Part shown: positions 35,011 to 47,228 of the stretch, one piece after another
How the letters are laid out: every line of letters starts with the position of its first letter
Numbering within the stretch: position 1 is the first letter of the stretch
Origin: Erpetoichthys calabaricus
Lineage: Eukaryota > Chordata > Cladistia > Polypteriformes > Polypteridae
Assembly: GCF_900747795.2 (NCBI RefSeq)
Contig: NC_041394.2
Location: 339,039,914-339,103,913 of the forward strand
Reading direction: 5' to 3'
DNA: 64,000 bases
Notes under the pieces: generated by a model
The model's database searches: none
Told to the model about the DNA's origin: nothing
The model's input: only the letters and a program-made list of their open reading frames with translations
Program-made: the position numbers and the translations under genes

Positions 35011-35512
35011 AATGAGTTAAATTCCAATGGATGTTTTTCAAATGTTGACAAGCAATAAGCAAAAGGTATCACTGAAAACCACCGAAAACAGAAACAGAAA
35101 AAAAAACAGTACGAGGAAAGTTCGAAGAAAGAGATTTTTTTTACAATGTTTCTGTTTGGGGATCGTTGTGCTAACGTGCACAACTGAGCTGCGACCACAG
35201 ATCTAACTTCTCTGTGGATGATTCGTTCAAGCATTTCAAGGTCACTTCGTTGTAATGAAAGCATCTGCTGAATGTACTTCGTAGTAACGCAATTCCTATA
35301 GACTCATGTCATATGGGGAAACTGTCGGGACCATAAAAATACTTTGTTGTAATACTCTCTCACCTCGGTCTCTCTCCTCTCTCTGCGCCGCTGCAAAGCC
35401 CCGCCCGCCAAGCGTTCTGAAAAGTCGGAGTGAGTCTCCGTTGCCGGCAGTTCTCTCGCGACCCTGCTGCCAGACGGCTGCGGACCGGGGGATGGGGACC
35501 CCTGGATTAACT

Positions 35513-35999
35513 TATGATGTCCCAAACTGGAATCTTATCCATAACCAATGCATACATCTGTTCTTTACATGTCATCAGTGAATGAAGTCTTAGAAAAATA
35601 GCCATTAAAGATCATTAAAATTCATCTTATGTCTCACAATATTTTTCCTGAAAAATATCTTAAATTGTCAGTTTTTTTTATTTGAAATTTTTTTAATACA
35701 TTATACAGTATGTATTTGCATTCATATATTAAATACATATATTCATTATTTTACGAATATATTAATATTCATCTTATTATATACAATATAGTTCATATTA
35801 ATATAGGGTACCTAACACTTATTTGTTTTGCTAAAGTTCTGTTCTCAAAAACTGTTATAGATGTGAATAAACAAGGATAAAGGTATTACTGAAAAAAAAA
35901 ATCATTTCTTTCTTTCATTAAGGTAAGGGACAACAGTTTCTTACTGACATTCTTAGTCAATCAAATGTAAACCCAAATATATGCAAGTTCACTCTGTTA
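35513..35999. other. AT-rich stretch without features
   Basis: Dominated by AT-rich sequence (35680-35800). No gene or element recognised. Confidence 0.4.
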
Positions 36000-36543
36000 T
36001 TTTATTAACTAAAACTGGGGTGTTTTGCTCACCAACCCCCCCGGCCTGCGCTACATGCCAGCCACTTTGTGTCTCTGCTGCTCGCGTATGTGTATTTCAC
36101 ATTCACCAAACAACAAATCTTTTAATTCTCGTGGATACGCCTCTTCATTGGGAAGAAACACTACTTTTCCCTGATGGCAACACGAATTAGATGATCTACA
36201 AGTCTCCGAGTTAAAGTTTAAATCCGAACAATATATTCTTTCTGTTTTCACTGTTATGTTATTTCACCAAGTAATAATTTCCATTTGTTTGCGCTAATGC
36301 AATCTTTACTATCATTTTTGTTGAGACTTTCGAATTTTCGTACTCCCATTATCTCTAACCTGCTGTGCATGTGTATCACTCCAACATTTTTGTCTTTTAT
36401 TTCTGGCCCCGGGTGTGGTTAAATCTCTTGGCACAAAGTCTCATCTCGCGGGGTGTGAAAGTGTCTCTCTGAGAAAGTCACGTCTTGTCCCAGGCTAAAA
36501 AGTCTCATCTCGTCCCAGGATTTTTTTTATTATAAAAGAGAGA
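36000..36543 (-). mobile_element. Helitron, 5' end fragment
   Basis: On minus it starts with TC (TCTCTCTTTTATAATA, 36543 inward) after an A, as Helitrons do, followed by a leader (GGGACGAGATGAGAC). At 36251-36051 it codes CCHQGKVVFLPNEEAYPREL and DLLFGECEIH, the N-terminal zinc-type and following region of the Helitron transposase. Truncated downstream; the same protein region occurs at 45700-45740. Confidence 0.68.
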
Positions 36544-36544
36544 T

Positions 36545-37689
36545 GACACTTACTGGATATAATTTGTGGTTAAGGTACTCAGTCAGACCACATAAAGGGC
36601 ACAAAAGCAGGCCCATGTGAAAACACTCTTAAGCCTTGAATAAATGAGGAATAGGAATTCAGAATTAAACAGTTTAATGTGGTAATAACGTGACAGGTCA
36701 TCAGATTTGGTCCTGCTATAATTTAACATATCGGTATGGAAAAAGAAATTGGTTGATACAAGCCATGTGCCTCATTATATGGAATAAAGAAACATTCCCT
36801 TTGATTCTTTGTCTAACATTTAAATATAAGGGGTGGGGGTGGTAACAATTGAAGGGTAGGTCACCAGATTCTGTCCCATCTGTAATTTAATGTGTCAGTA
36901 AGGAATAATAAATCAGTTGATAGGTGTTTTAAACCATTCTTGTCTGTTGTAATAGACAAGGGACAAACCATTACTTTCTTTGTTTGAACTGAAAATAAAG
37001 GGGGCAAAACTGATGGGTAGCACAAGTACTGTAAGCAATCTAAATTAGATGAAAAATGAAAAAAAACATGGATTGAGTAAATGTTTAATGTTGGAGCTTT
37101 CATGAGTAAAAAAAAGGGGCTAACTTTGTCACTTTGTTTTTGTGAAGCAGTTTCCCATCCATGTCAACTGGGTGGAACATCATGTGGTGCTGCATTCATT
37201 TTGAAGGCACATGCTTTCAGGAATATCTGTAAAGGAAAAAAAAACAACTTGGAAAAAGTATGTTTTGTTGTGGAATTTTGCCTTAATATATCTGTTTTGT
37301 AGCACCCCTTGTGTATAGCCTTACTTTCACATGGACAGCTGTTTTAAGCAAAGAGACTTACTAGCTCAGATGTCTGAATCCTATTCCTCATTTCGCAAAC
37401 TCCCATGCAGCCCTTCAAGCATCCATACCAGGTCTCACCAGAAGGGATGCTGCCACCCAGCATATGGGGGGATGATCTGCCCGTAACAGCCAGTCCCCCA
37501 CTGTCCCATATTTTTGTCCTCTTGACGGGGAAAGGGGCTGCCAGTCACCCTGGTTGGGTTGCTTCCCTAGCTAACATGCTCGTCCGCAGCTGCTAGGATA
37601 TCAGCTCTGGTGCACCCGCTGCCTCAGTGTCCCTCCATGTCTGGTCCATGGCACAGAGGGTGAAGATTGAAGCTCCTTTACTCCTGGTC
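36545..37689. other. gene-free intron stretch
   Basis: No gene supported. 37400-37680 has a C-rich repeat-like block (GGGATGCTGCCACCCAGC) that shares short words with 40900-41110; I could not classify it. Confidence 0.3.
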
Positions 37690-38890
37690 ATCCCTTATTT
37701 TAGTTTCCAGGCCAGGTAAGGGAGCAGGGTCCATTACAATATATAGCTGCAGACCCACCGACTACTCTGTAGGCAAGCATCAAGGACTGGAACTTAAGTG
37801 CTGCTACAGAGAGCCAGTATAGTGATCTGGAGAGAGAAGTGCCCTCCTCGGCTGTTTGATTGTCTGATATGCTGCTACATTTTGAATCATGTGCAGTGGC
37901 CTGGTGATACATGATGTTGCTCCTTCCAGCAGAGAGTGACAGTATTCCACACATGACAAAACCAAATCCTCAACCAGGAGTTGTGCTGCATAGTCTGTCA
38001 GATATAGTCTGATCTTGCAGATATTGTAGAGTAAATCTGCCAGACTGAGAGACAGTAGCAACATGTTTCCTAAAGGACTATGTTGGTCATCAAACACCAT
38101 CTCAAAATTGCATACTGACTTGGCCAGTGTTAGCGATAGTGAGCCAAGCTGTACAAAGATGGAGCATTGAATAGACAGACTGACCTTCTTGTTATCCCAG
38201 TTTGTCATTGCCAGGTTAAGCTGAATATGATGTTTCTTCTTCCAGTTTGCAACATCAGTGAGCCATGCAGATATTACAGCTGATAGCTTATGGTTCCTCT
38301 GGAGGGAACAACAGGTATAGCTGTGTATCGCCAAAGTGAGAAGGTGTATAGAGATAAGAGGAAAAACTCCAGCACCAGTCTTCGGGGCACTAGTGCTTGC
38401 CTGACGCACACTTGACTTCTCTATTTGCCAGGAGACACAGTAGGATCTGCCAAATAGGTAGGATTTAGACCACCCAAGGGCAATCTCAGTGATCCCAAGG
38501 TCAGAGAGGCTGGCAAAGAGGATGTGGTTGTTCAAAGGCAGAGAAGAGATTTAGTAAGATGAACACAGATGACATATTGGTAGCTCTGACTTGTCATAAT
38601 CCGTCGACAACAATGCGTAGAGCTGTCTTGGTGGAGTGACCCTCCTTGAATTCTGGTTGTTTAGGATCAAACCGTCTATTCTGCAGAATTTGTAGAAGAA
38701 AGAAAGAGACTTGATTAGAGATCACATGTTCCAGTCTTTTGAGTAGAAAGTAGAGAAGAGGCACTGGTCTGTAGTTACCTACTTGTGATGGGTCAAAAGT
38801 GGGCTTCTTCAGGAGTGGATGTATAAGAGGATGTTTTAACTTTGTTGAAATCAGAGCTGACGTTCGGTATTAGAGATTTTAAAGTAAAGT
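37690..38890 (-). mobile_element. second L2-type LINE, decayed
   Basis: On minus: LLKKPTFDPSQVGNYRPV near 38810, HSTKTALRIVVDGL near 38610, LSDLGITEIALGWSKSYLFG at 38508, then AWLTDVANWKKKHHIQLNLA, VQLGSLSLTLAKSVCNFEMV and LLVEDLVLSCVEYCHSLLEG to 37804. The catalytic YADD region is missing or unreadable between SIHLLTLAI and LSAVISA. The order and phrases match the fish L2/Maui-type reverse transcriptase. Several breaks; dead. Confidence 0.78.
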
Positions 38891-40117
38891 CTAGAGATGT
38901 TCATTAAAATTCAGTTATGTTTCTGGTATCCTCCATCAGTAAGCACCTTTTTCCAGACTGTGTTATTTATAAATCCTCTGCTGATGCTTAATTTTTTGGG
39001 GTACATGACCCTCTATAAGCCTTTAAACTGTAGGGTCTGAATTGGTTGTATGAAAAAGGAAGCAGTTCATATTATAAACTAATTTAAGTCAGTTGGAGAA
39101 CATTACATCACTTAAAAGTTCACCATGATTCTGGTTCACTGGATATTTTACTACATGTTCATTGAGATTCTGTATTTTAGTTCTTTGATTTAGGGAGGAA
39201 ATTTTTCAAAAATACATTTCTTTTCCACTGTAGTCAGGCTGGTGAGTGATACAGGACCCCATTAATGTTTTAGTTGAGCAGCTCAGGCTGCTGTTCTTTC
39301 ACTAAAGTGCATATCTAGTTGTTAGTCATGGGATGCAACAGTCTCCATTACTGTGGTGCATCAAAATCCTTGTCAAAACTACACACAGATAACACAATAA
39401 TTCCTTTTAAATGCATAAAAAATGTAAATTATTAGTGATACGAATTACAATTTGAAAAGCAACCGTACAAACCTCCACCTCAAAACCAATGATCATATGA
39501 CAAAGGTTAAAAAGAAAGCGGATTAGATTTAATTCAGACACTAACAACCGCCTATTAATGACCAGCAGAAGGCTGGGAAATTACAAGGGATGGTCAAAAA
39601 GTTTCAGCACTTTTTTTTTTATTTATTACTTTTTTTATTGAGATCACACAACATTCCATACAAATATATCAGTTTTTACAAAAATAGGATTGAAAACAAA
39701 TCAGTCCCCAGTTTTTGCACTTTTATATTTTCATTGGAAATGGTGAAGGCGGGAGGAGTAGTAATTGGGCATAAAAACGTTTGTACGACACTGGGAAAAT
39801 TGCATCGCAAAGGAAGGTGACTATGTAGAAAATGTTTTTAAAATTCTTAATAAATGTTTTTTAAAAAGTGTGAAAACGTATTAAATTAATAAATAATTCA
39901 AACCAAAGGAAACAGCAGCCAACAACAGCCACTGTTAAGAATAAAATTAAAAATGTATCACTCTATGATAATCACCTTGAATTTTCAAGTAGGGCAATGA
40001 TTTACCTCTTCATTTGCCAAAAAGATTATGGTACCAGGATGTCATAAAATTAAATTCAAATGTTTTTAAATTTGAATGATGCTGTTTTAATGAAGTTAAA
40101 TTGTGTTTTCTCCACAG
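38891..40117. other. gene 2 intron, no clear feature
   Basis: At 39590-39840 there is a faint mariner-like phrase (GGTCAAAAAGTTTC and TGGGAAAATTGCATCGCAAA), not enough to call. Nothing else recognised before the acceptor TTTTCTCCACAG at 40106-40117. Confidence 0.3.
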
Positions 40118-40155
40118 ACAAAAAGAATACGCTCTTTTTGTACTGTAACATCTAG

Positions 40156-40579
40156 ATGGATGTGAAAGAGGAGATGTGGGAGGAGGATACAAAGATCATG
40201 AAGATAACTGTAAATATTAAGGAGGAGGACTGTGAATGGGAGTCCATTCATCCTAAACAGGAGAGTGTGGGTATTAAAGAGGAGGACTGTGAACTGGAGG
40301 CAGTGGGAATTAAAGAAGAGGCTGAAGAGGAGCCTATCAGTGTTGAGATACACAAACCTAAAACTATGGAGAGTGTAGAGGAAGATAACCTTCGTTACGG
40401 GTGTCGAGATAGAGTGGTGTCCCGGTTCGTCTCTTCTCAAAGCAGACCCTGTTCTTCTTCAGAGTCTTCTGTCAGTGTGAATTCTGAATCATTACAGCCT
40501 GACCCAAAGAGGACTGAGGAAGTTTCTTCCGTTAGGACTCCAAAAGGTAAGCCACCATCAACAAATAAGCCAAGAAAAA
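40156..40579 (+). CDS. C2H2 zinc-finger gene 2, acidic KEE N-terminal exon
   Basis: First coding exon: 141 codons plus one base, from MDVKEEMWEEDTKIMKITVN. Acidic, with VKEE and four IKEE cores, two of them in the near-repeat IKEEDCEWE and IKEEDCELE, fitting the SUMO acceptor consensus. The later part is Ser-rich (SSQSRPCSSSESSVSVNSES). Acceptor TTTTCTCCACAG ends at 40117, leaving a 38-base leader; donor AAGAAAA|GTAAGT is at 40579/40580, after codon base 1. Gene 1 (18068-18404) shares start (M-x-VKEEM), order, leader size and donor phase, so these are paralogues. A reading frame runs through the donor to 40716 but that part looks intronic. No KRAB, BTB or SCAN domain. Confidence 0.8.
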
Positions 40580-40580
40580 G

Positions 40581-42599
40581 TAAGTGTAAAATAAAAATGT
40601 GTAAGGTTTTGTGTTGGGGGTTTATGAGCCTGGCGGGTTTCTTATGTTTTGTTTCTGAGAAACCTAGAAATGTAGTGAAATTGCTGTGTTTTTACTGTGT
40701 ATGTAATATAGTTTGAGAGTTCACCGATGTTAATGTTGTATGGTTTAACAGTTTGCTATTCTTCCATTAAAGTTGGGACTTGATGCAAAATTTCTAAACG
40801 TGTACTTGGTAAAGACCGCTATACAAAAGTACAATTGCAAGAAAAATATTATGAATCATTTGGAATTCATGCTACAGTTCTCAATATGCCCTGTGGGTGC
40901 CTGTATCGATGCTGGAGCTCAGGGATGCTGCCATCTACTGTACTGAGGAAGCAGATAGTCTGAGCCAATTTTCTCCTTCTGTCTTTCCATTATACTGGCC
41001 TTCCGGTCAGGTAAGGATCTTTGGTCCATCCCAGGCGGGATGCCAGCAAACCCACTTTCACAAGAGAATCTCTTGCTTGCACCCTGGTTGAGGCAGTACA
41101 GTCCTCACCTTTGTTCCACCCATGTACTCCATCCATTAAATAAGGAAATACATTTAAATGTTGTCACGAAACACTGTCTTCGGTCAGTGTCCGCTAGTAG
41201 TTCATAGCCGGTTGGCGCTCAAGGTACCCCAAAACCCAGATAAAGTACAAAGTCACCAATGTTTATTGCTAGAAAAATCATAAACCGGTATTTGCAGGTG
41301 AGATAAAGGACAAAATCCACAAAAAATTATGAAGGAATAAAAAATAAATAAATAAAATATAACAATCCAGCAAAACTAAATAGTTTCATCCAACAAACAG
41401 GACAAATTCAATAAATTACTGAAAACATTCATGCATAGTAATTATAGCCAGGGGCTCATAAACTGCACATAGTCCAAAGCTGCCAAAAAAATAAAATGGC
41501 AGAAAGAAGAAGGTCAAATAACTGTTCCAATGGCTCTGTAGCAGCCAAAACCCATCTCTCCCCAAGTGCTGAAGCTCTCCCCGAAATCTAGGAGGCTTGC
41601 TGGCTTAAAAAGGCTGAAAAAATACCTTTTAGACAACCTACAGCAGGGGAAAAAAATAAACCTTTGCAATACGCACAACAGCAGCACCATTCCTCACCAC
41701 TCACCCTTACTAGAGGCCTTTTAAGTATTCCTTCCCAGTCGCTTAAAGGCAATGGGCTCCTACCATTCAGATAGATGGGGAGGAACACCCCCTTATCCTC
41801 ACTTTATTCCTACACATACACGGTCTTACCTACATATCGCACATCCCCGGGGATTACATCTAAACTCTTAAACAACAAGACATAAAATACATGAATGAGT
41901 GGAGTAAAACTATTATCATGTCTGTACTGCGATTGCTTTCCCGCTTTCCTGTTTTGTTCTGCCTGACTGTTGCAAAATCGGCTGCTTGCCAGATTTTATC
42001 AGCATTAAGGGAGTACGCAGCCACAGGCACGTAGAATAAAAACTGCCCATCAGGTGACCACTAACGTGGCTAGTCTGCTTAAGAAGAGGACTGCGCCAGG
42101 CCAGTAAGTGAAGGCATTATCTAAAATCAGAAATCTGATATTTACCGGAATGATGCGTTAACATTAAGTGTCTTATCAGGAATCATTTCACTGTACGAAT
42201 CTTTTAGCACTGCACCTGTCAACTCTTTACTGTATTTATTTGGCTAAATAGCAGCTGCTGCTGGATCTTCTGGCTCCCCGCGCCAACAAAAGACCCAGTG
42301 AAGGTTCTACTGCCGTCACAAATGTAATCATTGGCTCTAGAAAGAAAGTTCTTAATCAAGGGTGATTTCACTTTTAACTTTGAAGTTATCTTACTGGAGT
42401 GGCTTCAGTCAGGTATGTGAGTACACAAGTAACCTTAGCTGGATACCTACAGATTGATTTTCTCTCTGTGGATTAAAAAGACACCTTAATGAGAATTTGA
42501 GTTTCATAGAGGAGAACTTTAATCATTGTGTGTGTGTGTGTGAGAGAGTGAGTGAGTGAGTATACCAAGCAACTGTTTGGCCTTTTTAGAAACATTGCA
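40581..42599. other. gene 2 intron, unclassified repeats
   Basis: No exon seen. 40900-41110 resembles 37400-37680 in short words. 41160-41880 may be an unclassified repeat (starts TGTCACGAAACACTG). GT/GA microsatellite at about 42530-42560. Confidence 0.3.
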
Positions 42600-42649
42600 T
42601 TCAGGATGTTAAAGGGTACTTATCTGTGGACTATGTAGACCTACTAGCA

Positions 42650-43902
42650 CAGGGGTCTCCAACACGCCGCTCGCGAGCTACCAGTAGCTCGCAACCCCTT
42701 TCCAAGTAGCTCGCCAAAGGGTTATTGAATCCTACATAAATCTGAAAACTTGTTTAGTTAAATTAGGGGTGAGCGATCTTTCCAAAAAATCATATCACGA
42801 TCCTCAATGTGAATTGCAGTCTATCTTTTCAATGTGGCATACACTTAAGAGAATATCGGGACTCAAACTCATCAAGACATAAGTAGCACTTTATTTTAAA
42901 TTTCAAACAAAGTTGAATTCAATTATTCTCTCATTCGCTAACTATGCGGAGTTAAGGAACACGCCCTGAAGCTAGCGAGTGAGTGAGGAGAGCCCCCACA
43001 CCCCACATCACTCCCACCCCTCCGCGGCCCAACGCATCTTTCTCGGATTCATGTAAATAAATCGGTACCGCAAGCAAACTCTGATACATAGCGAAATGAG
43101 AGAAGTCGCAAAATCAACCGGAATGTTCAAGCAAATTATAGAAAAAACCTGATCTAAATCCGTTAAGTAGTTCTCTTCTGAAAAGCGGACAGACATATAG
43201 ACAGAGAGACATTGGATTTTATGTATTATATATTAGTAAACCTTCAAAATAATGTGCAGTTAAAGTCACAACACCATTCCCAGCATTTCTGGAGCTTACT
43301 AGAGGCAGATAACTATAAGAATCTTCACCAAGCAGCTCTGAAAATGTCTGCTTTGTTTGGTTCTCCATACCTCTGCGAGTCTGATATGAATGTCATGAAG
43401 TCAAAGTTCAGAACAAGACTGAGAGATGAACATTGAAATGACTCCATAAGAGTGAACCTAAGTGGCTCCAGTCCACCATACATATCAGTGCCAGTCATCC
43501 GACTAACTAAAAACACATCACACACGCAACTGGACATGTGAATAAAGTGAAACAGTGACATGGAACAAAATGACAAATGAAGAAGTCATACCTGTGGATT
43601 TGGAATTGCATTGTTTTGTTTTGACAGCATTCATGTTTTAATTCAATAGTGTGAGATACACTGGAAAATGCATACAGACATACAAAATGCACTTGCAGGT
43701 GAACTAAATATTTTTGTGATGTTTTAATGTAAAATGTGAGTTGTGGACACCAACATTTTGTAAATGTTCAGGCAAAACAAGCTTATTCTGTTTGTTTGGG
43801 TTGAAATGAGCTATGAGAATAAACATTAGAAAACATGAGTAGCTCTCAGCCATTTACATTTTGTAAAAGTAGCTCTCAGGGGGAAATGGTTGGAGACCCC
43901 AA
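42650..43902 (+). mobile_element. composite hAT element, copy 1
   Basis: Ends CAGGGGTCTCCAACACGCC and complement GGTTGGAGACCCCAA, with perfect 8-bp duplication TACTAGCA (42642-42649, 43903-43910). Between a hAT left part (GTAGCTCGCGAGCG-like words) and a hAT right part lies a Helitron-like fragment (about 42880-43215) reading minus (GGACAGACATATAGACAG, then ACCTGATCTAAATCCGTTAA). The right part codes the C-terminal dimerisation tail of a hAT transposase. Copy 2 at 60415-61627 has the same structure. Confidence 0.85.
43218..43436 (+). pseudogene. hAT transposase C-terminal dimerisation region
   Basis: About 73 codons. ALKMSALFGSPYLCESDMNV followed by KSKFRTRLRDEH and a stop match the hAT C-terminal dimerisation motif (usual form SLFGSTYLCEAAFS..K..YRSRLTDE). 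The catalytic DDE region and the BED finger are absent, so this is only a tail carried in a deletion derivative. The opening methionine lies in the Helitron-like part and is not the ancestral start. Confidence 0.8.
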
Positions 43903-44460
43903 TACTAGCAGATTTCAACAGGCTTTTATGGAAAGAAATAGATATTTGGAGGAATGACCTGTATGATTTGAGCCCAAGTGGTAATTGGTTACTGGATTTC
44001 TGTGCTGCTGATAGAATGTGACAAGCTTTGTCCTGAGCATACCTGTTACCACAATATTTTAGGTCAGCGGTCCATGATTGACTATAGTGTTATCTACTCC
44101 AAGGCTAAATGGTCTGGATATTTCGGTAAAGAGCTGCTGACCTGTCAACATGATCACCATTTGGTGCTGAGCTGACTAGAGTAGATGACCCACAAGAGTA
44201 ATTAAAGTTTCTGTTCAGAATGGCAGAGTCTGAATAGGCCATATTCACAATCTCAATAGTGAGAGCCATTGGAAGGAGCTGTTTTCAGAAGCTTGGTGGT
44301 GCCTATCATGAAGGCAGTCCTAGGAATCTTTAGAAAACACCATCAGTAAGAGAAACTGTCAGGGTGTGGAAAGAGGCCTTTCTTCAAAGAGGTAATGCTA
44401 GCAGGAGTGCCCATGATGTGATTGGAATGAACCAAAAAGGTGTCAGCCACCTGCTTTTGA

Positions 44461-45069
44461 TTAATGAAAACCTGCAGAAAGTTGATTAGAAACACTTGTG
44501 TTAATGATAGAATTAATAAACTTTTTGTTCATCTTCACTTATTTCAGTTTTGTTTATTTTTGTGTAGCGCTCTCCATTGAGTCATGGTTGAATTGCTAGA
44601 TGTCTCCAGCTATAATGCGATAATGGAAATAATTAAACCAGTCAATGAGTACACAATCAGGTTAAATATACAATAAAGTAGAACACATTTCAATGTGACT
44701 AGCATAAATAAATCATGACACTGTATGTACATTACCATTATAAATGAGAGAACAACTGTCACCAGTGTGTCACTATGTTGGGTAATTTGGGTGTCACGTG
44801 ATGCTGCCTGTCAGAGCAGAAACACCTATAACTGCATTGATCCTGGATTTCCTTAAGTTCTAATTTTTCTTCCCATACCACTGCAGCTCTTGTACACCTG
44901 TGCATTAATACATCTTTTTTTTATTTCTTTGTTTTTTTTTGCTTTGGTGATTTAAATGATCCCTTTTGAAGTATGACTTGGAGTCAATTGGATATGGTCT
45001 CCATGTGAAGAAGTGTCAGGACACATTCTGATTATTAAAGGTGCATTTCACATGCTTGATATGGCCCTA
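44461..45069. other. gene-free stretch
   Basis: No gene or element end recognised; T-rich near 44920. Confidence 0.35.
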
Positions 45070-46940
45070 TGTCTCTTATATTATATAAAAAAATCTTTGG
45101 TCGAGACATGATCATCTCGGAGACACACTTTGACGTCATGCAAGACTAGACATTACAACCTTAGGAAGCAAGACCCATGAGATGGTGACTTTTGCATGTC
45201 ACGCCCTACTTACAAACAATTTAAAACAAGTTCACGAACATCTGACCTCGCAGTTGTTGGAATGGTTTTGGCAGACACACTTCATGTGCTTCCAACTCTT
45301 AAAGATGTTATATGTTCTAGTTGGCACAAGAACGACTAAGCGAAGAAGAAAGAGACAGGAAAAGAGACATGAAAGCATTGGACAGAAAAGAAGGCAAAAA
45401 AGATGCACGAGAACAATAATAATCTATGTGTAAATTCAGAAAATATGGAAAGTAATAATCAGCCCGGACCAAATGGAATTGAAAAGCTCATAGGTCAAAT
45501 CCGGGTCAGAAATAAGACTTCATAATGAAGTTCAAAAACGTTGGCACGATACACATGCAGAGCAGGTTAGAGATTATGAAAGTAGGAAAATTCGAAAGTA
45601 TCAAAAAAAAGATAATAAAGATTGCATTAGCACAAACAAACGGAAATTATTACTCGGTGAAATAACGGAATAACGGCCAAAGAAGAGGCGTATCCGCGAG
45701 AATTAAAAGATTTGTTGTTTGGTGAAAGTGAAATCCACAAACACTATAGGCAAAATATCCGAGTCTACAATAATCTTTTCACGTTTGCATCATTCAATGC
45801 ACAAAACATAGATTTGCACGATTCAATACCATACGAGAAACGATGAAGTCAAAAGAATTAACACGAAAATTGTAAAACGATTACACAGCAAATTTGGTTA
45901 AATGCGTATCAATAGATTATGCTGAAGCAGTTAGTGCGGAAGATGAAAACATCAACTTACAATATCCCGTAGAATATCTACAAGCGTTAACACCGTCCGG
46001 ACTCCCACTTGCTGAATTACTTTTAAAAGAAGGATGGACCATACGCTATGAGAATCTATGGTCCCGCAAGTGTATATTTATGATCACGGAGAAGCAATGC
46101 AACATAGGATTAAAACGGGGTTCGGTCAAATCAGAGCATACATTTATACAATCGAATTTCAAAAACGGGGTTTACCTCATACGCATTAATTGGTTACTTT
46201 GCAAAATAAATTATTAACTGCTTATGATGTAGATCGGTTTGTCTTTGCTGAAAGTCCAAACAAAGAAACCTATCCTGAATTATGGTACAAAGTCATTAAG
46301 CACATGTCTCACTGACCTCATTTAAAAGATTCAGCATTGGGACTAAAAAGAAAAAAACTGTTAAAAGAAGTTTGTTCAGTTAACAGGTATGACTAAGGCT
46401 GGCTTTCCTGATTATCGCCGAAGAGATAATCGTCACGAACAACACACTTACCACGCAAAGAAAGATTGAATTATCAATCATCAAAAAATTTACAATGATT
46501 GTACAATATAACACGTATTTGCTCAAACGATTTGTCATATTAATGTTGAGTATTGTGCATCGGTTATGAGTATTAAGTACATTTACAAGTACATTCATAA
46601 AGGGGACGATAGAGTACACGTAGCTTTATCCAAAGAACAGTCTCAAGACGAAGTTCAAGCATATTTAGATACTCGGTACGTCAGTGCAATACAAAGCGGG
46701 TGGCATTTAATGGAATTGCCAATGCATGATTGAAGTCATTCTGTTGAATTATTGATGATTAATTTACTAGGTCAGAATATAATTCAATTTAAAGAGGATG
46801 AAGCAGAAGCTTTAAAGGTAGCGAAAATAGAAATACAAAATGAATGGCTTATTTTGAATTTAATAAAATAGACGTAAATGTAAAAGCATATATGTGTGCG
46901 CAAATCCCTCAACATTACACATGGCAGAAACAAAAAGGTG
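45070..46940 (+). mobile_element. Helitron, long 5' fragment
   Basis: Begins with a TCTCTTATATTATATAAAAA leader resembling the Helitron 5' end at 36543. Coding phrases follow in changing frames: EEAYPRELKDLLFGE at 45686, QNIRVYNNLFTFASFNAQN near 45755, LQYPVEYLQALTPSGLPLAE at 45957, then the rolling-circle Rep signature GLPHTH near 46170 (HUH-type), RFVFAESPNKETYPELWYKV near 46235, SIKYIYKYIHKGDDRVHV at 46567 with the Rep tyrosine region, and AQIPQHYTWQKQKG to 46937. The helicase half and 3' end are missing. Stops are frequent (one directly after HTH), so it is dead. Confidence 0.85.
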
Positions 46941-47228
46941 TGTGTATGTATGCGTGTATGTATATGTACAGTGGTGTGAAAAACTATTTGCCCCCTTCCT
47001 GATTTCTTATTCTTTTGCATGTTTGTCACACAAAATGATTCTGATCATCAAACACATTTAACCATTAGTCAAATATAACACAAGTAAACACAAAATGCAG
47101 TTTGTAAATGGTGGTTTTTATTATTTAGGGAGAAAAAAAAATCCAAACCTACATGGCCCTGTGTGAAAAAGTAATTGCCCCCTGAACCTAATAACTGGTT
47201 GGGCCACCCTTAGCAGCAATAACTGCAA

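Larger units (their letters stand above)
33240..35504. mobile_element. hAT element with a Harbinger inside
   Basis: Ends CAGTGGTCCCCAACC and complement GGGGATGGGGACCCCTG with a perfect 8-bp duplication GATTAACT (33232-33239, 35505-35512), the hAT hallmark. Without the nested element it is about 770 bp and non-coding. The Harbinger at 33523-35010 splits it. Confidence 0.88.
42600..44460 (+). mobile_element. RTE-like LINE endonuclease fragment, split by a hAT
   Basis: When the hAT at 42650-43902 is set aside, plus-strand frames give LLADFNR around the insertion point, then LYDLSPSGNWLLDFCAADRM at 43956, GQRSMIDYSVIYSKAK near 44065 and DHHLVLSXAD near 44155. These are the middle and C-terminal motifs (GDFNA, LNPSG..LLDFCA, GRRSMIDFVVVS, STDHHLV) of the RTE/BovB-type AP endonuclease. 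No reverse transcriptase follows. Fragment with many breaks. Confidence 0.65.

Noticed and set aside
40580-40716. Extension of gene 2 KEE exon to the frame's stop
   Set aside because: A strong donor at 40579/40580 matches gene 1's donor in word and phase; the extension has no counterpart.
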